Part shown: one piece after another, positions 1 to 6,398 of the stretch | Numbering within the stretch: position 1 is the first letter of the stretch | Layout: each line of letters starts with the position of its first letter | Source: Acinetobacter sp. | GTDB taxonomy: Bacteria > Pseudomonadota > Gammaproteobacteria > Pseudomonadales > Moraxellaceae | Direction of reading: 5' to 3' | DNA length: 20,190 nt | Assembly: GCA_030152605.1 (NCBI GenBank) | Contig: JASLJB010000305.1 | Coordinates: 1-20,190 of the forward strand | Program-made: the position numbers and the translations under genes | The notes under the pieces: generated by a model | Databases searched by the model: none | The model's input: only the letters and a program-made list of their open reading frames with translations | Told to the model about the DNA's origin: nothing

Positions 1-46
1 GTCGCGCGACTGCGAGTGGCTCATCATCACTAACTAGGATATTCAT
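1..46 (-). CDS. algR: Response regulator, AlgR/LytTR type (N-terminal fragment, runs off the window)
   Basis: Only the first 15 codons are present, read from the ATG at 46-44. They give MNILVSDDEPLAVAR, the start of a receiver (CheY-like) domain: a hydrophobic first strand followed by the acidic DDE cluster that binds magnesium next to the phosphorylated aspartate. A strong Shine-Dalgarno (GGGAGGG) lies just upstream of the ATG. The gene follows a LytS/AlgZ-type kinase on the same strand, which fits the argH-algZ-algR order known from Pseudomonas and relatives. The output domain lies outside the window, so the LytTR assignment and the symbol are inferred from the neighbourhood alone. Confidence 0.65.
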   Translation of the reverse strand, partial: MNILVSDDEPLAVAR

Positions 47-89
47 TTTCCCTCCCTGCCAAAGTTACAATAATTTTTTTAATAAATTA

Positions 90-192
90 ACTGGCGTGTT
101 ACAAGGCGCATTGACAATTGATATATAAAAGACAAACTCTACAAAAATTTAATCGCCATATATTTACACAACAATATTAAAGCGACGCCAGT
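90..192. repeat. 8-bp inverted repeat in the kinase-regulator gap
   Basis: ACTGGCGT at 90-97 and ACGCCAGT at 185-192 are perfect inverted copies, 87 bp apart. They sit in the unusually long (202 bp), AT-rich gap between the histidine kinase stop and the response regulator start. The GC-rich arms stand out in this background. They could be a looped operator or a long-range mRNA stem, but 8 bp at this distance may be chance. No confident promoter for the regulator could be picked; several weak TTGNNN and TATA-like motifs occur. Confidence 0.25.
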
Positions 193-248
193 CTGAGATC
201 TAAAAAAAACAATTTAAACAATACTTTATATTAATATTTCTGACTTAG

Positions 249-1385
249 TTAATACTGGTATTGGATAAAGGTGACATACATTCCTTTGCTCGTATATTGT
301 CGAAATTTTGCATCAGAGCCAAAATGAACCAAGAGACGCTGGCGAATCGTCGCTAATGCAATACCCTGTCCCTCTCGAATTTTCATTTTATCTTGTAAAC
401 TCGGATTGGTAATGACTATTGTGACTTGGTTGCGAAACAATTCGACCAATACACTAATTTTTGCAGCGTCAATGTGTTGTTCGACACCATGAAAAATACT
501 ATTTTCAAGTAAAGGTTGCAGCGTCAATAGTGGAATCTGAGCACGAGATAAATCGCCATTGTGTTGAATCTTCCACTCGACTTGCAGTTTGCTGCCTAAA
601 CGCACTTGCTCGATTGCCAAATAATGTTGGCACAACTTAATTTCATTTTCGAGACTCAGTAAAATTGGCTGCTGCAAACTTGCTCTAAATAGTATTGAAA
701 AATCAATCAGTAATTGCTCGGCTTTTTCAGGGTCACTACTGATTAGACAGACCACGGTATTCATACTATTAAAGATAAAGTGCGGATGAATCAGTTTTTG
801 CATGGCCTGAGCACGTATCGCCTGTTCAGCAGCACGCGCGCATAGCCACTGTTCTCGCACATATAAATAACGTAAACAGAGCCCTCCGAATAGCACACCG
901 TAGCTCAGATTAAGGTCTAGGTTTTGCACAACCAAAGACCAACTCAATTGATAAAAAGAAAAATATTGCCCCCAAAAATACAACAGGTTGATGCTGACCG
1001 TGGCCATGATCAGCATGCCTTGCAGTACACAAAAAAATAGCAGATAAAGCATGTGATCTTTTAGCTTGGTTTTTTTCGCACGTACAACATCCATCACGGC
1101 GGCCAAAGAAAATACCAACCAATGTAGATATAAAGCATTGCGGATAAATAAGCTCAGGCTTAGCGCAGACCAATGCCCGGCCTCGATCAAACTCAGAATC
1201 ACAGCCAATACATGACTCATGATCAGTAATTCGAACAAATATTGGCGACGAGTACGCTGCTGTGGGTGTGCAAGTTTAAATAGGCAGGCGCTAAAATCTA
1301 AGCTGGAATCATGTTGCAGCACTTCGGCAATTGGCTTTGAATTTGTTATACTCTTTTTTATTTTCTCGAGCCGATATGACCACAT
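249..1385 (-). CDS. algZ: Membrane sensor histidine kinase, LytS/AlgZ (FimS) family
   Basis: This 378-residue protein is an integral membrane sensor kinase of the His_kinase (PF06580) type. Hydrophobic segments lie at about residues 49-67, 75-100, 111-132 and 145-172, with no evident extracytoplasmic sensor domain. The cytoplasmic part has the phosphoacceptor H-box around H202 (HPHFIFNSMN), the N-box LLENSIFHG with N295, and a glycine-rich ATP lid at about 338-351. It presumably phosphorylates the response regulator beginning at 46, by analogy with AlgZ/AlgR, which control alginate and type IV pilus functions in Pseudomonas; the role here is not shown. The ATG at 1385 is supported by an AGAGGA Shine-Dalgarno 8-9 nt upstream, so the gene overlaps the argH start by 10 bp. 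A later GTG at 1322 is possible but has a weaker ribosome site. Confidence 0.85.
   Translation of the reverse strand: MWSYRLEKIKKSITNSKPIAEVLQHDSSLDFSACLFKLAHPQQRTRRQYLFELLIMSHVLAVILSLIEAGHWSALSLSLFIRNALYLHWLVFSLAAVMDVVRAKKTKLKDHMLYLLFFCVLQGMLIMATVSINLLYFWGQYFSFYQLSWSLVVQNLDLNLSYGVLFGGLCLRYLYVREQWLCARAAEQAIRAQAMQKLIHPHFIFNSMNTVVCLISSDPEKAEQLLIDFSILFRASLQQPILLSLENEIKLCQHYLAIEQVRLGSKLQVEWKIQHNGDLSRAQIPLLTLQPLLENSIFHGVEQHIDAAKISVLVELFRNQVTIVITNPSLQDKMKIREGQGIALATIRQRLLVHFGSDAKFRQYTSKGMYVTFIQYQY
1344..1352 (+). promoter_or_regulatory. Extended -10 promoter for argH
   Basis: TGTTATACT is an extended -10 element (TGn plus TATACT) 23 bp upstream of the argH ATG. No good -35 lies at 16-18 bp, which extended -10 promoters tolerate. 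The element lies inside the N-terminal coding part of the divergent histidine kinase. Confidence 0.55.
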
Positions 1386-2803
1386 TGCCTGATTCCTCTC
1401 ATCCGCCAGCCCAAAGCCAAACCTCTGGTATGTGGGGCGGTCGTTTCACCGAAGCCACCGATGCATTTGTCGCTGAATTTACCGCATCTGTTCAGTTTGA
1501 CCAACGTTTTTATCGACAAGATATTGCTGGCTCAATTGCACATGCGACGATGTTGGCAAAAGTAGGCGTACTCAGTGCGCAAGAACATGAAGACATCGTA
1601 CAAGGCTTGACTGCGATTCAGGCTGAAATCGAGTCTGGTCAATTTGAATGGCGCATCGATCTTGAAGATGTGCATATGAATATCGAGGCACGCTTAACAC
1701 AGCGCATTGGTCTTGCAGGGAAAAAACTACACACTGGTCGTAGCCGAAATGACCAAGTTGCGACCGATATTCGCCTCTATGTCCGCGATGAAATCGACCA
1801 TATCTTAGCGATCTTAAAAAAACTGCAAACAGGTATCCTCGGCTTAGCTGCACAGCATACCCAAACCATCATGCCAGGCTTCACCCACCTACAAACCGCA
1901 CAACCGGTGACCTTTGGCCATCATTTAATGGCATGGTTTGAAATGCTCTTCCGTGATAGCGAACGTTTGATCGACTGCCGTAAACGTGTCAATCGTATGC
2001 CACTCGGTTCTGCGGCACTGGCTGGAACCACTTATCCAATTGACCGCGACTATACTGCGCAATTACTCGGCTTTGATACCGCATCAGAAAACTCGCTTGA
2101 TGCAGTTTCTGATCGTGATTTTGCGATCGAGTTTAGTGCTGCTGCTGCCTTGATCATGATGCATTTATCTCGTATGTCTGAAGAATTGATCCTATGGACC
2201 TCTTCACAGTTTAAATTCATCAATATCCCAGATCGTTTCTGCACAGGCTCTTCCATTATGCCGCAGAAAAAAAATCCAGACGTGCCTGAGTTGGTGCGTG
2301 GAAAAACTGGGCGTGTTTATGGTGATTTGATTAGTCTACTCACCTTAATGAAAGCTCAGCCTTTGGCCTACAACAAAGACAATCAAGAAGACAAAGAGCC
2401 ACTGTTTGATGCGATCGATACATTACGCGGATCGTTAATGGCATTTGCAGACATGATTCCAGCCTTGGTGCCAAATATCGACATGATGCGTGAAGCAGCA
2501 TTACGTGGCTTCTCGACCGCAACTGATCTCGCCGATTACTTGGTGAAAAAAGGCGTGGCTTTCCGTGATGCACATGAAATTGTGGGCAAAGCGGTGGCAC
2601 TGGGTGTCGCAGAAAGTAAAGATTTATCAGAATTAACGCTTGAGCAGTTACAGCAGTTTTCTGCATTGATTACAAATGATGTATATGATCAAGCGCTGAC
2701 ACTTGAGGCTTCTGTAAATGCACGTAATCATCTTGGGGGGACTGCACCTCGCCAAGTTAAGCTTGCGATTGAACGTGCATATACGCGTCTCGAACAACTT
2801 TAA
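1376..2803 (+). CDS. argH: Argininosuccinate lyase
   Basis: ArgH catalyses the last step of arginine synthesis, cleaving argininosuccinate to arginine and fumarate; the family is a cytosolic homotetramer. The 475-residue product opens with a variable tail and then the hallmark SGMWGGRF. It carries the lyase superfamily signature GSSIMPQKKNPD at residues 291-302, with the catalytic serine loop, and the conserved TGRSRNDQVATD and GFTHLQTAQP blocks. Length is normal for the family. I chose the ATG at 1376 because the upstream in-frame start would add about 15 residues unlike any ArgH and would lie upstream of the promoter-like element. The Shine-Dalgarno is weak. The gene is divergent from the histidine kinase and followed 30 bp later by yggX. 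Confidence 0.97.
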   Translation: MTTLPDSSHPPAQSQTSGMWGGRFTEATDAFVAEFTASVQFDQRFYRQDIAGSIAHATMLAKVGVLSAQEHEDIVQGLTAIQAEIESGQFEWRIDLEDVHMNIEARLTQRIGLAGKKLHTGRSRNDQVATDIRLYVRDEIDHILAILKKLQTGILGLAAQHTQTIMPGFTHLQTAQPVTFGHHLMAWFEMLFRDSERLIDCRKRVNRMPLGSAALAGTTYPIDRDYTAQLLGFDTASENSLDAVSDRDFAIEFSAAAALIMMHLSRMSEELILWTSSQFKFINIPDRFCTGSSIMPQKKNPDVPELVRGKTGRVYGDLISLLTLMKAQPLAYNKDNQEDKEPLFDAIDTLRGSLMAFADMIPALVPNIDMMREAALRGFSTATDLADYLVKKGVAFRDAHEIVGKAVALGVAESKDLSELTLEQLQQFSALITNDVYDQALTLEASVNARNHLGGTAPRQVKLAIERAYTRLEQL

Positions 2804-2833
2804 TTGAATCATGCCATAGTGAAGGAACTCGAT

Positions 2834-3106
2834 ATGTCTAGACAGGTCTTTTGTCGTAAGTATCAGAAAGAAATGGATGCTTTGGACTTTGCCCCTTTCC
2901 CAGGCGCTCAAGGCGAGGCACTTTTCAACAGCGTCTCTAAACAAGCTTGGCAGGAATGGCTACAACATCAAACCACATTGATCAATGAAAAACGCCTCAA
3001 TGTGTTTGATCCTGAAGCTAAAAAGTTTCTTGAAGAACAACGTGAAAAGTTCTTTAACAACGATAGTGATGTAGAGAAAGCCGAAGGCTGGACGCCAGAA
3101 GCTTAA
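2834..3106 (+). CDS. yggX: Probable Fe(2+)-trafficking / oxidative damage protection protein
   Basis: The 90-residue product is full length for the YggX family. It begins MSRQVFCRKYQKEMDALDF, with the conserved Cys7 near the N terminus and the PFPG motif that follow in all members, and ends in a polar helical tail. YggX in enteric bacteria is linked to iron handling and protection of iron-sulphur enzymes against superoxide; the exact mechanism is not settled. The start is fixed by AAGGAA at 2822-2827, 6 nt upstream of the ATG. An in-frame TTG at 2804 would add ten residues without family support. It lies 30 bp after argH and before a strong terminator, so it is probably cotranscribed with argH. 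Confidence 0.95.
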   Translation: MSRQVFCRKYQKEMDALDFAPFPGAQGEALFNSVSKQAWQEWLQHQTTLINEKRLNVFDPEAKKFLEEQREKFFNNDSDVEKAEGWTPEA

Positions 3107-3139
3107 TCCACAGCTAATTCAAACTAACATTTTGCTTTT

Positions 3140-3174
3140 AGCCCCCTTTTGATTGATTCAACAGGGGGCTTTTT
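3140..3174 (+). terminator. Rho-independent terminator of argH-yggX
   Basis: AGCCCCCT at 3140-3147 pairs with AGGGGGCT at 3163-3170 (8 bp, GC-rich, 15-nt loop) and is followed directly by TTTT. It lies 33 bp after the yggX stop. Confidence 0.85.
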
Positions 3175-3294
3175 CTAGACTGGTTTTTGATTTCTTGTAT
3201 CTGAATGCTGATTTTCTTAACAAAACTTACATTGGACTTACCTAATTTACAGACAACTTACAACAGGCATGGTGAAAGTTACGTGCATAGCCCC

Positions 3295-3443
3295 TATGAT
3301 TAAATTCATCACAAATAAAGACGCAAATGCAAGCCATTAGACTTTATTCGTAGATGCCTCCTGATATGACTTTATATCGTATCATTTTGATTTCATAGCT
3401 CAATTTCCTTCCTAGATTTCCCCCAAAATCTAGGATTTTTTTT
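3295..3443 (+). ncRNA. Candidate intergenic small RNA
   Basis: A strong intrinsic terminator at 3411-3443 has no gene in front of it: the yggX transcript already has its own terminator at 3140-3174. Upstream, TATGAT at 3295-3300 is a good -10 (its -35 is poor), which would give an RNA of roughly 137 nt from about 3306. Inside it, GATATG and CGTATC, flanked by a further T-A pair, form a 7-bp hairpin at 3362-3384 with a 9-nt loop, and a pyrimidine-rich run precedes the terminator. I see no convincing reading frame with a ribosome site. I cannot assign it to a known family by eye. It could also be read-through RNA from yggX. Confidence 0.45.
3411..3443 (+). terminator. Orphan Rho-independent terminator
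   Basis: CCTAGATTT at 3411-3419 pairs perfectly with AAATCTAGG at 3426-3434 (9 bp, 6-nt loop), followed by one A and eight T residues at 3436-3443. The T-run exists only for plus-strand transcription. No coding gene ends here, which is the main support for the small RNA candidate. Confidence 0.85.
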
Positions 3444-3571
3444 ATGCGCAATTTGTAGACCGCATTTAGACCTGATCGAACACGCCTTCTGTGTAATATA
3501 GCAATCAATCAAGCGTCTGACCTAAATTGGCAGAGCTGCCGAGTTTTTGTATAAACCGGCTCTGTGACGCA

Positions 3572-3626
3572 GGTGCACCCTATGCATATTTAACTTTGTC
3601 TCAGTATTGCTCGGTGCAAAATATGC
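3572..3626. repeat. Direct repeat GGTGCA-N3-TATGC
   Basis: The 14-mer at 3572-3585 recurs at 3613-3626 with 11 identical positions (GGTGCA, three variable bases, TATGC), exactly 41 bp apart, about four helical turns. The same bases can also pair as RNA: TGCACC 3574-3579 with GGTGCA 3613-3618, and GCATATTT 3584-3591 with AAATATGC 3619-3626, a crossing (pseudoknot) arrangement. The rest of 3444-3690 shows no reading frame or other element that I recognise. Confidence 0.3.
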
Positions 3627-3690
3627 TGAAATGATGACAGTCAGGCAGGCTGGTTTTTCGCACGTTGAAACATAAAACTGATACAAAGCA

Positions 3691-3718
3691 AAGGGCGCGT
3701 TTATGTAAACGCGCCCTT
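3691..3718 (-). terminator. Terminator of phoU
   Basis: A near-perfect GC-rich hairpin: AAGGGCGCGTTT at 3691-3702 pairs with AAACGCGCCCTT at 3707-3718 (12 bp, 4-nt loop). It lies 25 bp beyond the phoU stop. The minus-strand side continues TTTGCTTTG and the plus side CTTATTTAT, so it could act in both directions, but phoU is the only gene reaching it. Confidence 0.75.
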
Positions 3719-3743
3719 ATTTATGTGACTAAGAATTAAATCA

Positions 3744-4469
3744 CTAATGGCTTTGTTGAACTTTTTCTTCAATTTCTTCAACACTGGTATGTCGTACATC
3801 GAGCCCTTTGGCCATGTAGATCACTTGCTCAGAAATATTACGTGCATGATCACCAATCCGCTCTAGAGAACGTAGCACCCACATCACATTGATGACTCTA
3901 GAAATATGACGTGGATCTTCAATCATATAAGTCATTAACGTCCGAGTTGCAGACTGATATTCACGATCAATATCCGCATCTGCGAGTAAGACTTTTAACG
4001 CTTGCTCGGCATCAACTCGGGCAAAAGCATCGAGCGCATCATGGATCATTACTCGGACTTGGTTACCGATATGTCGTGTTTCCATATAACCGCGTGGAGA
4101 TTCACCCTCTTCACATAAGGTCTGGGCAATACGCGCAATTTTGGCCGCTTCATCACCGATGCGCTCTAGATCTGTATTGGCTTTACTCATCGCGATCACC
4201 ATACGCAGATCAATCGCAGCAGGATGTCGACGCGCCAAAATCAGCGTCAAAGCTTCATCGATATCACGTTCGTATTGGTTCACCACATTGTCTTGGAACT
4301 GTACATCGATGGCCAGATTTGCATTGGTATCTAATAAAGCATGAATCGCATTGGCAACCTGCTGTTCGACTAAACCGCCCATGGTCATAAACTTTGTATT
4401 TACATCCAACAAGTCCTCGTTGAATTGTGAGGAAATGTGATGATTTAAAATGGGATTATTCGGGTTCAA
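3744..4469 (-). CDS. phoU: Phosphate signalling protein PhoU
   Basis: PhoU is a cytosolic helical protein that links the Pst phosphate transporter to the PhoR/PhoB two-component system and keeps the Pho regulon off when phosphate is plentiful. The product (241 residues from the chosen start) has the two tandem three-helix PhoU repeats. Each carries the acidic metal-binding motif: DLERIGDEAAKIA in the first half and SLERIGDHARNIS in the second. The TTG at 4469 is preferred because GGAG lies 9 nt upstream and the protein then starts MNPNNPILNHH; an upstream TTG at 4508 has no ribosome site. It stands alone: no pst or pho genes are in the window, and it has its own promoter and terminator. Confidence 0.93.
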   Translation of the reverse strand: MNPNNPILNHHISSQFNEDLLDVNTKFMTMGGLVEQQVANAIHALLDTNANLAIDVQFQDNVVNQYERDIDEALTLILARRHPAAIDLRMVIAMSKANTDLERIGDEAAKIARIAQTLCEEGESPRGYMETRHIGNQVRVMIHDALDAFARVDAEQALKVLLADADIDREYQSATRTLMTYMIEDPRHISRVINVMWVLRSLERIGDHARNISEQVIYMAKGLDVRHTSVEEIEEKVQQSH

Positions 4470-4528
4470 GGCTAGACGCTCCACAAGCAGCGATAAAATG
4501 TTAAACAACTACACTAAAGGATTATTAA

Positions 4529-4558
4529 AGCATAGTGATTGTGAATTCTTTATGACAA
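4529..4558 (-). promoter_or_regulatory. phoU promoter
   Basis: On the minus strand, TTGTCA (4558-4553) and TATGCT (4534-4529) are separated by 18 bp, a good sigma-70 promoter that would give a leader of about 50 nt before the TTG start. I see no clear Pho box nearby. Confidence 0.55.
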
Positions 4559-4656
4559 TACCCCAGGATTTAACTGAGTTTAGTTTCTAGATGTAATCAT
4601 ATTGTCTACAGCCTTGGCTCAGCCTTACTGTGATGGTTGCTGTATTTTACCCCATC

Positions 4657-4782
4657 TTGATCATTTAGGTGAATCATTCGAGCAGATCCGCCAGCAGCTT
4701 CGATTCTGTTTTTTTAAAGCGAGCTATGCAAAAACCTGCTTCTAAACCTCAGCCTAGCGAATCGATCAGGCACCTAAATCAA
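4657..4782. other. Intergenic region with an imperfect inverted repeat
   Basis: The stretch 4559-4937 holds no gene that I can support. It contains an imperfect inverted repeat: TTGAT, TTTAGGTG and ATTCG at 4657-4680 match, in reverse complement and with small gaps, CGAAT, CACCTAAA and ATCAA at 4758-4782. The roughly 77 bp between them include a T7 run at 4711 without a preceding stable hairpin. It might be a decayed short element or a long stem; nothing is diagnostic. Confidence 0.25.
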
Positions 4783-4937
4783 TATTACATCTGCCTCTAA
4801 TTCTTATGTGTAGTTAACCGTTCTATCCTACAACTCTACAATTCATTGCATTTGGTCGGACAATTATCGGCAACAATCAGCGCTTAGATCTCATTCGCAA
4901 CATCCCTTATCACTTTTGAATGCCGCTTGACATGTAC

Positions 4938-6008
4938 ATGAAGCCAAGAAAGTTAATCCATCATTTCATCGTCCTACTCTTCATGTTGATCATTCCGATC
5001 TTTGTTATTGCCTGCCAAAAATCTAGCCCTGAGATCTATCCTGAAACAGAACAAAAATCTGCTGATCCGTATAAAGCACCAGACTTGACCGAAACCTGCG
5101 AAAACTTAGCCGTGGAAATGCAAAATATTGACCAGCAACGCAGTACTTTGGCGCTCGAACAGGTCAATCAGAATATACGGCTCTGTTTATCGGTGATTGA
5201 TTTTAGCGAGCAAAAGAAACTGATGCTGTTGGCCAACCAGATGTACCGTAAATTTTTACATGTCGAACGAACCCCGGCACAGCAAGCTGAATTTGAAAGC
5301 TATGTGCTTGAACAGTCTCAGTATCCGACCCTACAACAGCAACACTTCGACAAACTTCACCCGCGGGATCAATATCTATTACGCCACCAAGGTCAGGCCT
5401 ATATCGAACTGATCGACGCTGGGCGACATGAGGTTTTTTATCGACGCAGTCCACAGTATTTGGCCAAAGTGTTTGCCCCTTATTTACCCAGTGCTGAAAG
5501 TGTTTTTATCCTAGAGCTTGCAGATCAAAACATGCAGCCGGTTTTTAAAGATCAACGCTTAAAGCTTTCACCGCAAGAGATCGTACAACGTGCTCAGTTT
5601 TGGGTGGATTATCAAAAAGACTATCCGCAGAGTAGTTACCGCAGCGATGCCAATTATCTGGGGCAGTACTATATGACCCTGCTGTTTATCGGGAGCAAAA
5701 AAGATCCGATTTCCACGCACTTTAATGGCACAGATGATATTCAGGATGCAACGCTGACTGAAATCATGCAGCTTGCTGAGCAACACGGCGCTCTGGCGAT
5801 GAAGGCGAAAAAGTTTTTAGACTTTATCGAGATGAGCAATGCGCAACGACAACAGATTCTTTCCTCAACGCCCAAGACCACAGAGCGCCCAGCCCAAAAC
5901 ACAGCAGATGTGGCGGTGCTTCAGTTGCAGCGTTATTTAAGTTTAAGCACGATCAATCTTGACCGTCCTGCAAAAAGAGATTGTTTTATCGATGCCGTCT
6001 GCCGTTAA
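4938..6008 (+). CDS. Putative lipoprotein of unknown function
   Basis: I do not recognise the family. The N terminus is a lipoprotein signal: a basic n-region (MKPRKLIHH), a hydrophobic core, and the lipobox VIAC, giving a lipidated cysteine at residue 26 of this start. The mature part is about 330 residues, polar, glutamine-rich and probably mostly helical, with two further cysteines in the first third and a C-terminal C-x5-C pair (CFIDAVC), suggesting periplasmic disulphides. No enzyme motif is visible. The start is uncertain: ATG codons at 4920, 4932 and 4938 are in frame and none has a clear Shine-Dalgarno. I chose 4938 because it gives the most typical signal peptide. It is flanked by phoU (divergent) and the thiC leader, neither of which suggests a role. 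Confidence 0.75.
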   Translation: MKPRKLIHHFIVLLFMLIIPIFVIACQKSSPEIYPETEQKSADPYKAPDLTETCENLAVEMQNIDQQRSTLALEQVNQNIRLCLSVIDFSEQKKLMLLANQMYRKFLHVERTPAQQAEFESYVLEQSQYPTLQQQHFDKLHPRDQYLLRHQGQAYIELIDAGRHEVFYRRSPQYLAKVFAPYLPSAESVFILELADQNMQPVFKDQRLKLSPQEIVQRAQFWVDYQKDYPQSSYRSDANYLGQYYMTLLFIGSKKDPISTHFNGTDDIQDATLTEIMQLAEQHGALAMKAKKFLDFIEMSNAQRQQILSSTPKTTERPAQNTADVAVLQLQRYLSLSTINLDRPAKRDCFIDAVCR

Positions 6009-6118
6009 GCCATCGCTGCTCCCCCGATCAAGCCCACAGCCCAAATCGTCACACCCATCAAAGTTCCTACAAAAACACTGCTATTTTCATAAATAAAATC
6101 AATCAATTCCAGCCACAA
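6005..6118 (-). CDS. Possible 37-residue membrane peptide (weak candidate)
   Basis: A short minus-strand frame ends with TAA at 6007-6005, interlocked with the stop codon of the plus-strand lipoprotein gene. From a TTG at 6118 it encodes 37 residues: an amphipathic start (LWLELIDFIYENSS) and then one clean hydrophobic segment of about 22 residues ending GGAAMA. The composition resembles a single-pass small membrane protein. Against it: no ATG or GTG start, and the only Shine-Dalgarno-like AGGA lies about 13 nt from the TTG. The segment could instead be a chance open frame or the remnant of a longer gene. Confidence 0.3.
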   Translation of the reverse strand: MWLELIDFIYENSSVFVGTLMGVTIWAVGLIGGAAMA

Positions 6119-6164
6119 TCGGGTATTAAATCCTGTACAACAAGCACCCGATGAACGGCTTCTG

Positions 6165-6173
6165 TGTTAACAT
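6165..6173 (+). promoter_or_regulatory. Extended -10 promoter of the thiC leader
   Basis: TGTTAACAT matches an extended -10 element immediately upstream of the TPP riboswitch P1 stem (6182), so transcription would start at about the first aptamer base. No convincing -35 is present. Confidence 0.5.
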
Positions 6174-6181
6174 CATGGCTC

Positions 6182-6299
6182 GCTTGACGGAGCGCGAGTA
6201 ATTCCTCGCTGAGATTGTCTCAGTTCTACATTGATGTGTAGAACTTAAAAACAAGTACCGTTGAACCTGATCAGGTTAAGACCTGCGTAGGAATCAAGC
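6182..6299 (+). ncRNA. TPP riboswitch (THI element)
   Basis: The aptamer binds thiamine pyrophosphate and lowers thiC expression when it is abundant. The conserved parts are all visible: P1 from GCTTGA (6182-6187) with TCAAGC (6294-6299), GGAG near 6189, CTGAGA at 6209-6214, and the long conserved 3' block from 6256 to about 6292, TACC followed by TTGAACCTGATCAGGTTAA and then ACCTGCGTAGGAA. The variable P3 arm is a perfect 8-bp hairpin (GTTCTACA 6223-6230 with TGTAGAAC 6237-6244). Its place 100 bp before thiC is the standard location. Confidence 0.96.
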
Positions 6300-6392
6300 C
6301 AGCTAAGAAATCCAGCCAAAATCCCTCCGCCGTGAGGATCAGTCTGCCAGTTTTTTAGTCATGCTTGATTCGTTGATGTCATTCATAAGGAT
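6291..6392 (+). promoter_or_regulatory. Expression platform of the thiC riboswitch
   Basis: GAATCAAGC at 6291-6299, which contains the 3' strand of aptamer stem P1, is perfectly complementary over 9 nt to GCTTGATTC at 6363-6371. The two pairings exclude each other, so ligand-stabilised P1 would release 6363-6371. A bulged hairpin joins ATCCCTC at 6321-6327 to GAGGAT at 6334-6339, and the same ATCC could instead pair with GGAT of the thiC ribosome site (AAGGA at 6387-6391). A T6 run at 6351-6356 has no stable hairpin in front, so control of translation looks likelier than termination. The pairings are seen; the switching is inferred. Confidence 0.5.
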
Positions 6393-6398
6393 CATGCC

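Noticed and set aside
910..1173. Minus-strand 87-codon frame within the histidine kinase
   Set aside because: Same strand but another frame of an intact kinase; cysteine- and histidine-rich translation without a domain.
2340..2666. Minus-strand open frame of 108 codons inside argH
   Set aside because: Shadow of a highly conserved gene; the composition is not protein-like and it has no regulatory signals of its own.
3911..4390. Plus-strand open frame of 159 codons inside phoU
   Set aside because: It is fully antisense to phoU, which has intact motifs; the translation is rich in His, Tyr, Arg and Ser with no domain and no ribosome site.
6351..6356. T6 run in the thiC leader as an intrinsic terminator of the riboswitch
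   Set aside because: No stable GC-rich hairpin directly precedes it; the nearest stem (6321-6339) ends 11 nt earlier and is bulged.
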